From positions 1 through 45,025 of the forward strand of contig JAAYEI010000041.1 in assembly GCA_012728815.1 (NCBI GenBank): 45,025 nucleotides of DNA, in the 5' to 3' direction. The notes beneath the pieces are model-generated. The model saw only the letters and a program-made list of their open reading frames with translations. It ran no database searches and was not told the DNA's origin. Each line of letters begins with the position of its first letter. The first letter of the stretch is position 1. Positions 1-7,670 of this stretch are shown here, piece by piece. Both the position numbers and the translations under genes were made by a program. Source of the DNA: Clostridiales bacterium (GTDB lineage Bacteria > Bacillota > Clostridia > Christensenellales > Aristaeellaceae).

Positions 1-214
1 CATCTTCAAATTTCACTTCTGATTTCAATTTCTTTTCGTCTATACAAACCAGAATAAGTTCTTCATCAATGTCTTTAAAGTTAGGTGCAACTCTCCAAAA
101 CAACTCGGGTGTAGAACAATGAATAAACCCATCAGCTTCTAAATTTCTACCCCCCCAATATTCTTTTTCTTTTCTATCCTCCCACGTAGATTTCTTCATA
201 CAATGTAAAATCAA
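1..214 (-). CDS. DUF952-family protein, partial (3' end outside window)
   Basis: Translating the minus strand gives an open frame of 71 codons that runs off the window edge. It contains the DUF952 hallmark 'GFIHCSTPE' after an N-terminal stretch with 'WEDRKEKEYWG', and then a hydrophobic segment 'EELILVCID'. The proposed start is TTG at 214-212, preceded by a GAGGTGA ribosome site; an ATG at codon 6 is possible but has a poorer site. DUF952 proteins are small (about 100-120 residues) and of unknown function. Codon use is AT-rich and unlike every other gene here, which suggests transfer or a contig junction. Family call fairly sure, role unknown. Confidence 0.7.
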   Translation of the reverse strand, partial: MILHCMKKSTWEDRKEKEYWGGRNLEADGFIHCSTPELFWRVAPNFKDIDEELILVCIDEKKLKSEVKFED

Positions 215-358
215 TTCATCACCTCATAGAATTCTGATTTGTCTCACGCTATGTCTGCAACATTACACCATATTTTCAATTGGTTTTACAGGTCTGATTC
301 TTGCTTCTTTACCTGTTTATGCAAAACATCAGGTTGTTTGTGAATTTGCTGCATCAAT
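215..358. other. AT-rich gene-free spacer at composition break
   Basis: This stretch is AT-rich like the DUF952 fragment before it, and switches to the high GC of the rest of the window at the stop codon of the symporter gene. On the plus strand one frame is open with a hydrophobic sequence (around 'GLILASLPVYA') but has no start or ribosome site, so I do not call a gene. I see no terminator hairpin for the symporter gene. Confidence 0.6.
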
Positions 359-1729
359 CTACTTCTTTTTGCCCGGCCGCCGCCCCACCATGAACCATAG
401 CAGGCCCGCCAGGTAGACCAGGCATAGGGCCATGGTCACCCACACCATCAGGTTGGAATTGGGCGCCAGGCCGACCAGGATGAGGATGGGCGCGCCAAAG
501 AGGATGCCCGTGCCGCTGCCCACCACCAGCTGGTCCGCGGCCGGGGTCTTGAACTGTGGGTCAATCTGGCGCAGCGGCAGGATGCCCGAGCTGATGGTGC
601 CCGTGAGCATGCCGTACATGGCGATGAAGCTTTCATCCTCATAGCCCGTGGACAGGCGCGGAACCACCCACTTGAGGTAGGTGTAGGTGATAATCGCGCC
701 TGCCGCGGCCATGATGGCAAAGGGGGCCCACAGCCCGCGCAGGTCGCTGATTTCAATGGAGGCGATGCCAGCCACAATCATCAGGTCAAAGGCCAGGCCG
801 GAGATGCGGTTCAACAGGTAGTTGTTCTGGTACTGGCGGGTCATCACCCCGGATTTGCGCAGCAGCCCCAGCGCGCTGCGCATGCCCATGGCCACCAGTG
901 ACCCGGTGATGAAGTTGAAGCCCCAGAACAGCGGCACAATGCTTTTGCCCGCCCCGGGGGCCACGGCGCTGATCCCCGCGGTCACCAGCCTGGTCAGCAA
1001 AAAGGTGATCAGGTAGGTGATGAGAATCAGCGCGACCTGCAGCGACAGCCGGTCGACGGATTCGGACAGCGGGACTTCGTTCACGTCCTGGAAGGTTTCC
1101 GTCACCACGGAGCCGGAGATGGGCTTGATGTCCTCCGACTGGACGCCCCGGCGCCTGAGCACGCGTCTGGTATACCAGATGCCCACGAAGCAGGCGGTCA
1201 GGTAGCCCGCCGCCGCCAGGGACAGGCCGAAGCTGCGCCCGCCCATGAAGCCCAGCGCCTCATAGGTGGTGCCCACGTTGTTTGCCTGGCCGGGCCCCTG
1301 CCCAAAGGCCATGGGCAGCAGGATGCCTGACGCCGGGAAGAGGGTTGGCATCAGCGTATAGTACAGCAGCAGGGAGACCAGCAGCCCGGCCACCGCCTGC
1401 ACCAGGTAGGTGGAGACGATCAGCGCGCCGGATTTGAAAGCGAACACGCCCTTGACCTCGGTCTTGGTGGTGCGCAGCGCCATGGCGATGAAGCCGATGG
1501 CGATGCCGTGGTAGGTCACCATCTCCAGCAGCTCCGGGGGGAACTTCAAGAGTCCGCTGGCGCGCAGCGCAAGCAACAGGAAGCCGGCCAGCGCCGCCAC
1601 CGGCATCAGGCTTTTGCGGATAAAGCCCACCTTGCGGGTGAGCAGGTTGGCAAACAACAGCAGCAGCGCGATCACGCCGCCCCATACAAAGATGTCCCAC
1701 AGGCCCCGGTTCGCAGCGGAAAAATCCAT
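359..1729 (-). CDS. GltS-like sodium:glutamate symporter family protein
   Basis: A 456-residue polytopic membrane protein with about ten to twelve hydrophobic segments spread over its whole length. Two glycine-rich re-entrant motifs lie at equivalent places in the two halves: 'GQGPGQANNVG' near residues 143-153 and 'GTISSGILPLRQIDP' near 378-392. This two-fold layout is typical of the GltS family, which takes up glutamate or related dicarboxylates with sodium at the cytoplasmic membrane. The substrate is inferred, since the sequence belongs to a Firmicutes branch that is distant from E. coli GltS. ATG start, with GGGGAAGGA upstream inside the end of the preceding gene. It lies 2 bases after the acyltransferase stop, so the two share an mRNA. 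Confidence 0.75.
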   Translation of the reverse strand: MDFSAANRGLWDIFVWGGVIALLLLFANLLTRKVGFIRKSLMPVAALAGFLLLALRASGLLKFPPELLEMVTYHGIAIGFIAMALRTTKTEVKGVFAFKSGALIVSTYLVQAVAGLLVSLLLYYTLMPTLFPASGILLPMAFGQGPGQANNVGTTYEALGFMGGRSFGLSLAAAGYLTACFVGIWYTRRVLRRRGVQSEDIKPISGSVVTETFQDVNEVPLSESVDRLSLQVALILITYLITFLLTRLVTAGISAVAPGAGKSIVPLFWGFNFITGSLVAMGMRSALGLLRKSGVMTRQYQNNYLLNRISGLAFDLMIVAGIASIEISDLRGLWAPFAIMAAAGAIITYTYLKWVVPRLSTGYEDESFIAMYGMLTGTISSGILPLRQIDPQFKTPAADQLVVGSGTGILFGAPILILVGLAPNSNLMVWVTMALCLVYLAGLLWFMVGRRPGKKK

Positions 1730-1731
1730 GT

Positions 1732-2901
1732 TTACACGTCCTTCCCCTTGGTAATGTCATACAGGTCCCTGTATTTCAAGGCGTTGAAGCCAGGCAGGCT
1801 GCCGGTTTGCAGGTGGCGGCCATCCCGCAGCGTGAACTGGAGGATGTTCTTGCGGTAGATTTCCAGCCCGCTGATTTTCTCAAGCGGCGTTTCAAAACTG
1901 CCCAGGGTGAGCGCCAGCCCGCTCATGCGCATCACCCCTTCATCCAACAGGCGCAGGCTGCCATCCTCCTGCTGGATGAACAGCTGCTGGCCTGGGTCCT
2001 GCGCCAGCGTCTGGGCGGGGTCGTCCCGGAAGCGCGCAGCCATCTGCTCCTTCTGCCAGGTGGTCCACTCCAGGATGCTGGTCAGGGGAAACCCTCCTTC
2101 CAGCATACCAAACTCGGTATATAAGGCGGTGGTGCCGCACTCAAGGCATTCCAGGCTGTCCCCGCTTCCCCTGAGGCTGTTGAAGCCCTGGCAGACCGGG
2201 CACTGGTACAGCGCGTGCTCCAGGCCCTCGGCCTTTCTTTTGCCCCGGTAGGCCACAGGCGCCGCCTGCTGCCGGGCATAGGCGTCCTCAAACAGGTCCT
2301 GGGCCAGCTGCCGGTTGAGCGCCTCTGACGTCATCCCCGCCAGCTGCTCCTTTGAATAAGTATTCACCACCCGGATGGCTGTGCGCCCCCGGCGGATGCC
2401 CCGGCCCCAGCGCGGCAGAGCAAAATAGCCACCCTCAATCCGGCAGGTGACGAGGCCGGCGCCCATCGCCTTGAGCACCCCGCCGCTGGCCTGATTGAAG
2501 GGGCCGGTGCGGCCGTCAAAGGTGGTGTTGCCCTCCACAAACAGGCAGACATTGCGCCCCTGGCGCAGCCGGCGCAGCATGCTGAGGGTGGTCTGGGCAT
2601 CTGTCGCGCCCTTCTGCTTGCCAATGCAGCCAAAGCCCGTCACCAGAAGGCGGTTGAGCCAGGGGTTCTGCAGCAGGCCGCGGCCCACCACAAAGCCCAT
2701 GGGCGTGCGGAACAGCATGCCGGTGAAATAAAAATCCAGCTCAGTCACATGGTTGGCCACCACCACATAGGGCGGGGCCAGATCGGGCTGCTGATCAATC
2801 CAGGCGCCAAAACGCCAGGTGAAATATGGGCCGGCCAGCAGCCGTGCCGCCCGGTATGAAAACTCCTGCAGCCCGCGCAGGCGCTGGCTCTTGTCGCGCA
2901 A
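1732..2901 (-). CDS. PlsC-like 1-acylglycerol-3-phosphate acyltransferase with zinc-ribbon C-terminal extension
   Basis: 389 residues. The first ~190 carry the PlsC/LPLAT fold: the catalytic NHxxxxD box 'NHVTELD' at residues 50-56 and the substrate-binding 'FVEGNTTFDG' at 121-130, in place of the usual FPEGTRS. Members acylate lysophosphatidic acid or related acceptors at the cytoplasmic membrane. Residues 234-255 hold two CxxC knuckles (Cys 234, 237, 252, 255) of a rubredoxin-like zinc ribbon, followed by ~130 residues I do not recognise. Usual family length is 190-250, so the extension is notable. Start is TTG at 2901 with CAGGAG 8 bases upstream; no better ATG exists. First gene of a two-gene operon with the GltS-like symporter. 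Confidence 0.7.
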   Translation of the reverse strand: MRDKSQRLRGLQEFSYRAARLLAGPYFTWRFGAWIDQQPDLAPPYVVVANHVTELDFYFTGMLFRTPMGFVVGRGLLQNPWLNRLLVTGFGCIGKQKGATDAQTTLSMLRRLRQGRNVCLFVEGNTTFDGRTGPFNQASGGVLKAMGAGLVTCRIEGGYFALPRWGRGIRRGRTAIRVVNTYSKEQLAGMTSEALNRQLAQDLFEDAYARQQAAPVAYRGKRKAEGLEHALYQCPVCQGFNSLRGSGDSLECLECGTTALYTEFGMLEGGFPLTSILEWTTWQKEQMAARFRDDPAQTLAQDPGQQLFIQQEDGSLRLLDEGVMRMSGLALTLGSFETPLEKISGLEIYRKNILQFTLRDGRHLQTGSLPGFNALKYRDLYDITKGKDV

Positions 2902-2943
2902 CGCAGTCTCCTGTCCGCCGGGGTCGACCGGTAGTATAGAGAC

Positions 2944-2971
2944 AGTATAACCGAAAAATGTTGGGTTTCAA
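2944..2971 (-). promoter_or_regulatory. Promoter of plsC-like / gltS-like operon
   Basis: On the minus strand a -35 TTGAAA (2971-2966), 16-base spacer and -10 TATACT (2949-2944). A second TATACT lies at 2938-2933, so two start points are possible. The leader to the TTG start codon would be about 35-40 bases. Confidence 0.65.
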
Positions 2972-2977
2972 GCACCC

Positions 2978-4591
2978 TCAGCTGTCCAGCTGCCCAGCCA
3001 GCGCCAGCGCGCACAGCGCGCGGGCCGCGCGCAGGCCGTCCACCGCGGCGGACATGATGCCCCCCGCCCGCCCGGCGCCCTCCCCGGCCGGGAAAACGCC
3101 CGGCAGGTTGGACTGGCAGTGCTCATCCCGGGCCGCCTGCACGGGGCAGGAGGAGCGGGTCTCCACCCCGGTCAGCACGGCGTCCGGGCTGGCGTAGCCC
3201 CTCAGCCTGCGGTCAAAGGCCAGGATGGCCTCGCGGATGCCCTGGGCGGCGTATTCAGGCAGCACCTCATCCAGCAGCGCCGCGCGCACGCCGGGGCGGT
3301 AGCTGGGCTGTACATTGCCCAGGCTTCGGGTGGGCTGCCCGGACAAAAAATCACCCAGCAATTGGTAGGGCGCGCGGTAGTCACCGCCGCCCAGCGTGTA
3401 GGCTAGGCGCTCAAAGCGCCGCTGGTAGTCAAAGCCGGCCAGCGGGTCATCCCTCACCATGTAGTCCTGCGGGCGGACCTCCACCAGGATGGCGGCATTG
3501 GCGTTTCTGCCGTCCCGGCGGGAGTTGCTCATGCCGTTCACGCACACCATGCCCGCTTCGCTGGCGGCGGGCAGCACCCGCCCCCCGGGGCACATGCAGA
3601 AGGTGTAGGCGCCCCGCCCGTCCTTCAGGCGGTGGGCCAGGTGGTATTCTGCCGGGGGCAGCAGCCCGCCGCGCGCCATCTGGCCATACTGCGCCTGGTT
3701 GATCAGCGCCTGGGGGTGCTCTACCCGAAGCCCGATGGAAAAGGGCTTGGGCGCCAAGGCCAGCCCCTGGCTGTACAGCAGCCGCTGGGTATCCCGGGCG
3801 GAGTGCCCGATGGCCAGAATCACCGCCTCACAATCCACCTCATGGGCGTCCTCGCCCTGAATGTAGCGCAGCCCCCGCAGGCGGCCGCCTTCCATGCGCA
3901 GGCTTTCAAACCGGGCCCCAAACCGCACCTGGCCGCCCAGCGCCTCGATGTGCTGCCGGATGCGGCTCACAATCCGCGGCAGCCGGTCCGTGCCGATATG
4001 GGGCCGCTGCAAATACAGGATGCGCTCATCCCCGCCGTGCTCCACCAGGATGTCCATCACATCCCGTGCCAGCGGGTCCTTGATGCCGGTGGTCAGCTTT
4101 CCATCTGAAAAAGCGCCCGCGCCGCCCTCGCCAAACTGGAAGTTGCTTTCCTCATCCAGCAGGCCGTGGCGCATCAGCGCGTTCACGCTGCGCGCGCGCC
4201 GCTCCACCGGCAGCCCGCGCTCCAGCACCAGGGGCTTGAGGCCTGCGCGCGCCAGATACAGCGCGGCGAACAGCCCGCAGGGCCCCAGGCCCACCACCAC
4301 CGGGCGGACCTGGGCGCGCACCTTCGGGATGCGCAGCGCCTGCCGCACCGGCGCCAGGCTGACCCCCTGCCCCTGATGGCGCGCCACCAGGGCGGCTTCA
4401 TCTGCCTCCAGCTCCAAATCCAGCGTATAGACCAGGCGGATGCGCCCCTTGTCCCGCGCGTCAATGCTTTCCTTCACCACGCGCCACGCGCGCACCGCCT
4501 CCCTGGGCAGGCACAGCCTGGACAGCGCCAGCCCCAGCGCTTCCTCTTGCCCCTGTCCGGGCGGCAGGGTCAGCCCACTGACACGGACCAT
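2978..4591 (-). CDS. FAD-dependent oxidoreductase (COG2509-type, uncharacterised)
   Basis: 537 residues. A ~90-residue N-terminal domain is followed by a Rossmann FAD site, 'VVVGLGPCGLFAALYLARAG' at about 98-117, with the acidic ribose-binding end 'LERG' after it. Further blocks, 'FGEGGAGAFSDGKL', 'HSARDT', 'CPGGRV' and the C-terminal 'PAGEGAGRAGGI', match the NAD/FAD-utilising dehydrogenases of COG2509, whose substrate is unknown. Cytoplasmic; no signal or membrane segment. It starts 3 bases after the stop of the transporter ATPase, so it is almost surely translated from the T-box controlled mRNA. That suggests, but does not prove, a link to aromatic amino acid metabolism. Family call is firm; reaction unknown. 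Confidence 0.8.
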   Translation of the reverse strand: MVRVSGLTLPPGQGQEEALGLALSRLCLPREAVRAWRVVKESIDARDKGRIRLVYTLDLELEADEAALVARHQGQGVSLAPVRQALRIPKVRAQVRPVVVGLGPCGLFAALYLARAGLKPLVLERGLPVERRARSVNALMRHGLLDEESNFQFGEGGAGAFSDGKLTTGIKDPLARDVMDILVEHGGDERILYLQRPHIGTDRLPRIVSRIRQHIEALGGQVRFGARFESLRMEGGRLRGLRYIQGEDAHEVDCEAVILAIGHSARDTQRLLYSQGLALAPKPFSIGLRVEHPQALINQAQYGQMARGGLLPPAEYHLAHRLKDGRGAYTFCMCPGGRVLPAASEAGMVCVNGMSNSRRDGRNANAAILVEVRPQDYMVRDDPLAGFDYQRRFERLAYTLGGGDYRAPYQLLGDFLSGQPTRSLGNVQPSYRPGVRAALLDEVLPEYAAQGIREAILAFDRRLRGYASPDAVLTGVETRSSCPVQAARDEHCQSNLPGVFPAGEGAGRAGGIMSAAVDGLRAARALCALALAGQLDS

Positions 4592-4594
4592 GCC

Positions 4595-5374
4595 TCAATT
4601 GCCCAGCTCAATGCTGATCTGGGTAAACAGGTCCAGCACATCCTGCAGCCGGGTCTTCTTTTTTTGTTCATCCGCGCGGTCCAGCACGATGCCCCCCTGG
4701 TGCAACATCAGCAGCCGGTCGCCATATTCAATCGCGTAGCGCAGGTTATGGGTCACCATCAGCGCGGTCAGGCCTTTTTCCCGCACCACCTGGTCCGTCA
4801 GCGCCATGATCAGGTCGCTGGTTTTGGGGTCAAGCGCGGCGGTGTGCTCGTCCAGAATGAGGAAATCAATGGGGGTCATCACGCACATCACCATGGCCAG
4901 CGCTTGCCGTTGGCCGCCGGACAGGCTGCCCGCCCGGGCGTCCAGCATGTTTTCCAGCCCCAGGCCCAGCGGCCGCAGCAAATCCTGATAGCGCTGACGC
5001 TGCTTTTTGTCCACCCCCGGGCGCAGGTTCATGCGCTGGTCCTTGTTGTCGGCAAGCGCCAGGTTCTCCTGGATGCTCATGCCCGCGCAGGTGCCCATGG
5101 CCGGGTTTTGGTGGATGCGGCCGATGCGGCGCAGGCGCTTGTGCTCCGGCATCCTGGTGATGTCCTGCCCGTCCACCATGATCTGCCCGGCATCTGGCTG
5201 GATGGTGCCGCAGATCAGGTTCATCATGCTTGATTTGCCGGAGCCGTTGGAGCCCACGATGGACAGGAACTGCCCCCTGGGAATGCGCAGGGAAAAGCCT
5301 TCAAACAGGCACAGCTGCCGCACGGTGCCGGGATTGTACACCTTGCGCAGGTTGAGCATCTCAAGCATGGTCAC
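4595..5374 (-). CDS. trpZ: ABC transporter ATP-binding protein, TrpXYZ type
   Basis: 259 residues, a single ABC ATPase: Walker A 'GSNGSGKSS' at 41-49, signature 'LSGGQRQ' at 151-157, Walker B 'FLILDEHTA' at 171-179 (with His in place of the usual Pro, as is normal for this COG1101 family) and switch His in 'VTHNLRYA'. It energises the permease encoded just upstream, whose end it overlaps by 14 bases. Family knowledge: COG2984/COG4120/COG1101 transporters under Trp-specific T-boxes are taken to import tryptophan and are called TrpXYZ. The symbol rests on that plus the UGG specifier in the leader; the substrate has not been shown here. Confidence 0.75.
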   Translation of the reverse strand: MTMLEMLNLRKVYNPGTVRQLCLFEGFSLRIPRGQFLSIVGSNGSGKSSMMNLICGTIQPDAGQIMVDGQDITRMPEHKRLRRIGRIHQNPAMGTCAGMSIQENLALADNKDQRMNLRPGVDKKQRQRYQDLLRPLGLGLENMLDARAGSLSGGQRQALAMVMCVMTPIDFLILDEHTAALDPKTSDLIMALTDQVVREKGLTALMVTHNLRYAIEYGDRLLMLHQGGIVLDRADEQKKKTRLQDVLDLFTQISIELGN

Positions 5375-6266
5375 GGGCCTCCTTTCCCTTGAGCAGCCTG
5401 GTGGACAGGATGCCCAGGAACAGCAGCGCGGTGACCAGCTTCATGTCGCCGGGCCGCAGCCCCAGGGAGATGGCCAGGCCATAGCTGGCCTTGTACAGCA
5501 GCGCGCCGATGATGACCTTGGTGCTGTCGCGCAGGCGCTCAACCCGCTTGAGCAGGTTCACGCCGATGATGACGCTGGCCAGGGACAGCACCATGGCACC
5601 GGTGCCCATGGACAGCTCAAACAGCCGCTGCTGTTGGCAGAGCACCCCGCCGCAGAAGGCCACCAGCCCGTTGGCCAGGGACAGGCCCAGGATTTTTACA
5701 TTGCCCTGGTCGCGCCCCAGGGCGGTCACCACCTGCTGGTTGTCCCCGGCCGCGCGCAGCAGCAGGCCCAGGCGGGTGTTCAGCAGCGCGTCCAGCAGGA
5801 ACTTGGCCAGCAGCACCAGCGCCAGCGCGATGATGAGGGTGGACCAGGCCTGGGGCAGCAGCCTGGTCAGCGCATTGTTGCGAAACAGGGTCACGCTGTC
5901 CCGGGGAATGGACAGCAGCGAGCTGCCCCCTGTGATGCGCAGGTTGATGGAGTACAGCGCCGTCATCACGATGATGCCGGAGAACAGCGCGCGGATTTTC
6001 AGCTTCACGTGGATGAGCCCGGTCACCAGGCCTGCCGCCATGCCGGCCAGGGTCGCCAGCAGCAGCGCGGGCAGGGGGGAGAAACCGCTGATGATCAGGG
6101 AGGTGCTGACCGCGCCCCCCAAGGGAAAGGAGCCGTCCACCGTCAGGTCCGGAAAATCCAGCACCAGGTAGGTGATCATCACGCCCAGCGCCATCAGGGC
6201 GTAGATGAAGCCCTGCTCCATGGTGGCGGGAAAGGCACGCAGGAAGGACATTAGGGGGACGGCCAT
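5361..6266 (-). CDS. trpY: ABC transporter permease, TrpXYZ type
   Basis: 301 residues with about eight to nine hydrophobic segments. 'DFPDLTVDGSF' near residues 38-48 is a strongly conserved block of COG4120 permeases, related to the branched-chain amino acid (LivH-like) group. It should form the membrane channel together with the ATPase encoded downstream and take its ligand from the secreted binding protein encoded 25 bases upstream. ATG start preceded by AAAGGAG at good spacing. Stop overlaps the ATPase start, indicating coupled translation. Substrate (tryptophan) inferred from the leader RNA. Confidence 0.75.
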   Translation of the reverse strand: MAVPLMSFLRAFPATMEQGFIYALMALGVMITYLVLDFPDLTVDGSFPLGGAVSTSLIISGFSPLPALLLATLAGMAAGLVTGLIHVKLKIRALFSGIIVMTALYSINLRITGGSSLLSIPRDSVTLFRNNALTRLLPQAWSTLIIALALVLLAKFLLDALLNTRLGLLLRAAGDNQQVVTALGRDQGNVKILGLSLANGLVAFCGGVLCQQQRLFELSMGTGAMVLSLASVIIGVNLLKRVERLRDSTKVIIGALLYKASYGLAISLGLRPGDMKLVTALLFLGILSTRLLKGKEARDHA

Positions 6267-6291
6267 GGCGACGGCTCCTTTCAGGGTGGGT

Positions 6292-7263
6292 TTACAGCGT
6301 GGTCACTTCGGTCAAGTCAGGGGCCAGGGTGTCAGGGAGCGTCAGGCCCAGGCGGGTAAGCGCCTCCTGGTTGTAGTAGAGGGCAAAGTCCTTGAGCACC
6401 TCAAAGGGGATGCTGTCGGCAGATTCGCCGCGCAGCACGCGGGCGGCCATCAGGCCGGTCTGGCGGCCCAGGGCTAGGTAGTCAATGCCCACCGTGGCCA
6501 CGCAGCCGTTCTTGACCTGCTCAATTTCGCTGCCATAGACCGGCAGGCCGGCCGCGTCAGCAGCGTCCAGCACCAGGTCCAGGTGCTGCACCACGGTATT
6601 GTCCGTCAGCATGCTCAGCAGGTCCACCTGGGCGATGAGCCCGGGCAGGGCCAGGGGGATGTCGGAGCTGGTGGTGATGGTGCTCTCCACCACCTCAAAG
6701 CCAAAGGCCGCGGCCTCCTCGCGGTACTGGGCAGCCTGCACCTGGGAGTTGACCTCGCCCACGGTGTAGAGCAGGCCCAGGGTCTTGGCCTGCGGCTGCA
6801 TCGCGCGGATCAGGGCCAGCTGGTCCCGCACCGGGATCTGGTCGCTGGTGCCTGTCGCGTTGCCATCAAAGGGGCGGTCGGCATAGGCCAGCCCCGCTTC
6901 GATGGGGGCGGACACCGCGGTGTAGATGACCGGGATCTTGCCGTCCGCGGTGTTCACCGCGGTCACCGCCATGGGGGTGGCGATGGCGGCAATCAGGTCC
7001 ACCCCGTTGCTCACAAAGCCCGAGGCGATGATGGCGGTGAGGCCCATATCCGTCTGGGCGTTCTGGTAGTCTACCACCAGGTTTTCGCCCACCACAAAGC
7101 CGGCCTCCGCCAGCCCCAGCAGGAAGCCGTCACGGCAGTTGTCCAGGGAAGGGTGGTTGGCAAACTGGCCGATGCCGATGCGCACCGGCGTTTCCTGCGC
7201 CAGCAGGGGCAGATGGAGCGACAGCATCAACAGGGCAAGGATCAGGGCAGTCATCCGTTTCAT
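6292..7263 (-). CDS. trpX: ABC transporter substrate-binding protein, TrpXYZ type
   Basis: 323 residues, family PF04392/COG2984. Signal peptide at the N-terminus (basic 'MKR', then a hydrophobic core to 'LLAQE'), followed by 'VRIGIGQFANHPSLDNCRDG', the family's first conserved block. There is no cysteine near the cleavage site, so it should be cut by signal peptidase I rather than lipid-anchored. I choose the ATG at 7263 because GAAAGGAG lies just upstream; the frame extends further back but only into the leader RNA. First gene of trpX-trpY-trpZ-FAD oxidoreductase. Regulated by the T-box between 7334 and 7586. Confidence 0.78.
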   Translation of the reverse strand: MKRMTALILALLMLSLHLPLLAQETPVRIGIGQFANHPSLDNCRDGFLLGLAEAGFVVGENLVVDYQNAQTDMGLTAIIASGFVSNGVDLIAAIATPMAVTAVNTADGKIPVIYTAVSAPIEAGLAYADRPFDGNATGTSDQIPVRDQLALIRAMQPQAKTLGLLYTVGEVNSQVQAAQYREEAAAFGFEVVESTITTSSDIPLALPGLIAQVDLLSMLTDNTVVQHLDLVLDAADAAGLPVYGSEIEQVKNGCVATVGIDYLALGRQTGLMAARVLRGESADSIPFEVLKDFALYYNQEALTRLGLTLPDTLAPDLTEVTTL

Positions 7264-7333
7264 GGTGTGGTCTCCTTTCAGTTTCCCGGTTTCCGGCTGT
7301 CGGCGGCCGTTTTTTGTATGGTCTGTACCGATG

Positions 7334-7586
7334 AAAAACGCCCCAAGCATCTGCTGCTTGAGGCGGTGTCTCCGCGGTACCACTCAACTTGGCCATAGGC
7401 CCACTCTTTTCACATGCCGACACATGTGACGCCTTGATAACGGGCGCGTATCCCGTCTGTTCCTACTCAGTTTCCCGTTCGGACAGCCCTTGGAAGGCCA
7501 TTCACCGGATGCCCTGCACCGCACTTTCACCACCGGCGGCTCTCTTGGTTCGGGCGCTTCCGCTTACTCGTCTCCCGCATTGGTTT
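7334..7586 (-). promoter_or_regulatory. T-box riboswitch, probable UGG (tryptophan) specifier
   Basis: Read on the minus strand. The T-box element 'GAGTGGTACCGCGG' is at 7387-7374, so the tRNA acceptor-binding bulge is present. Upstream lie a distal Stem I loop (AGAGAG, then GGTGGTGAAAGTGCGG), a 'TGAGTAGG' motif and a perfect Stem III hairpin (CACATG/CATGTG). An intrinsic terminator, 11-bp stem at 7365-7339 followed by five T (7338-7334), overlaps the antiterminator region. In the 3' side of the specifier loop 'GAA-TGG-CC' places UGG at 7500-7498, the Trp codon. Uncharged tRNA-Trp should let transcription into trpXYZ. The class is certain; the specifier assignment is by pattern. Confidence 0.88.
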
Positions 7587-7592
7587 GTGGGC

Positions 7593-7621
7593 ATCATAGG
7601 CCGAAGGCGGCCGCTTGTCAA
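7593..7621 (-). promoter_or_regulatory. Promoter of T-box / trpXYZ operon
   Basis: Consensus -35 TTGACA (7621-7616), 17-base spacer, -10 TATGAT (7598-7593), reading left. Transcription would begin near 7586, just ahead of Stem I of the T-box. Its -35 sits 13 bases from the -35 of the divergent capA-like promoter. Confidence 0.85.
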
Positions 7622-7634
7622 GCGCCTGCGCGCC

Positions 7635-7664
7635 TTGACACAGGAGGGAGGCGCTTGCTACACT
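7635..7664 (+). promoter_or_regulatory. Promoter of capA-like gene, placed for a leaderless mRNA
   Basis: -35 TTGACA (7635-7640), 18-base spacer, -10 TACACT (7659-7664). Six bases separate the -10 from the ATG at 7671, which is about where transcription should start. The GGAGG-like run at 7643-7651 lies inside the promoter spacer, so it would not be in the mRNA. Confidence 0.72.
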
Positions 7665-7670
7665 ACCCCC

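Noticed and set aside
7389-7670. Longer N-terminus for the capA-like protein starting at 7389
   Set aside because: This region is the complement of the T-box leader and promoter; only the part from 7671 gives a signal peptide and family match.
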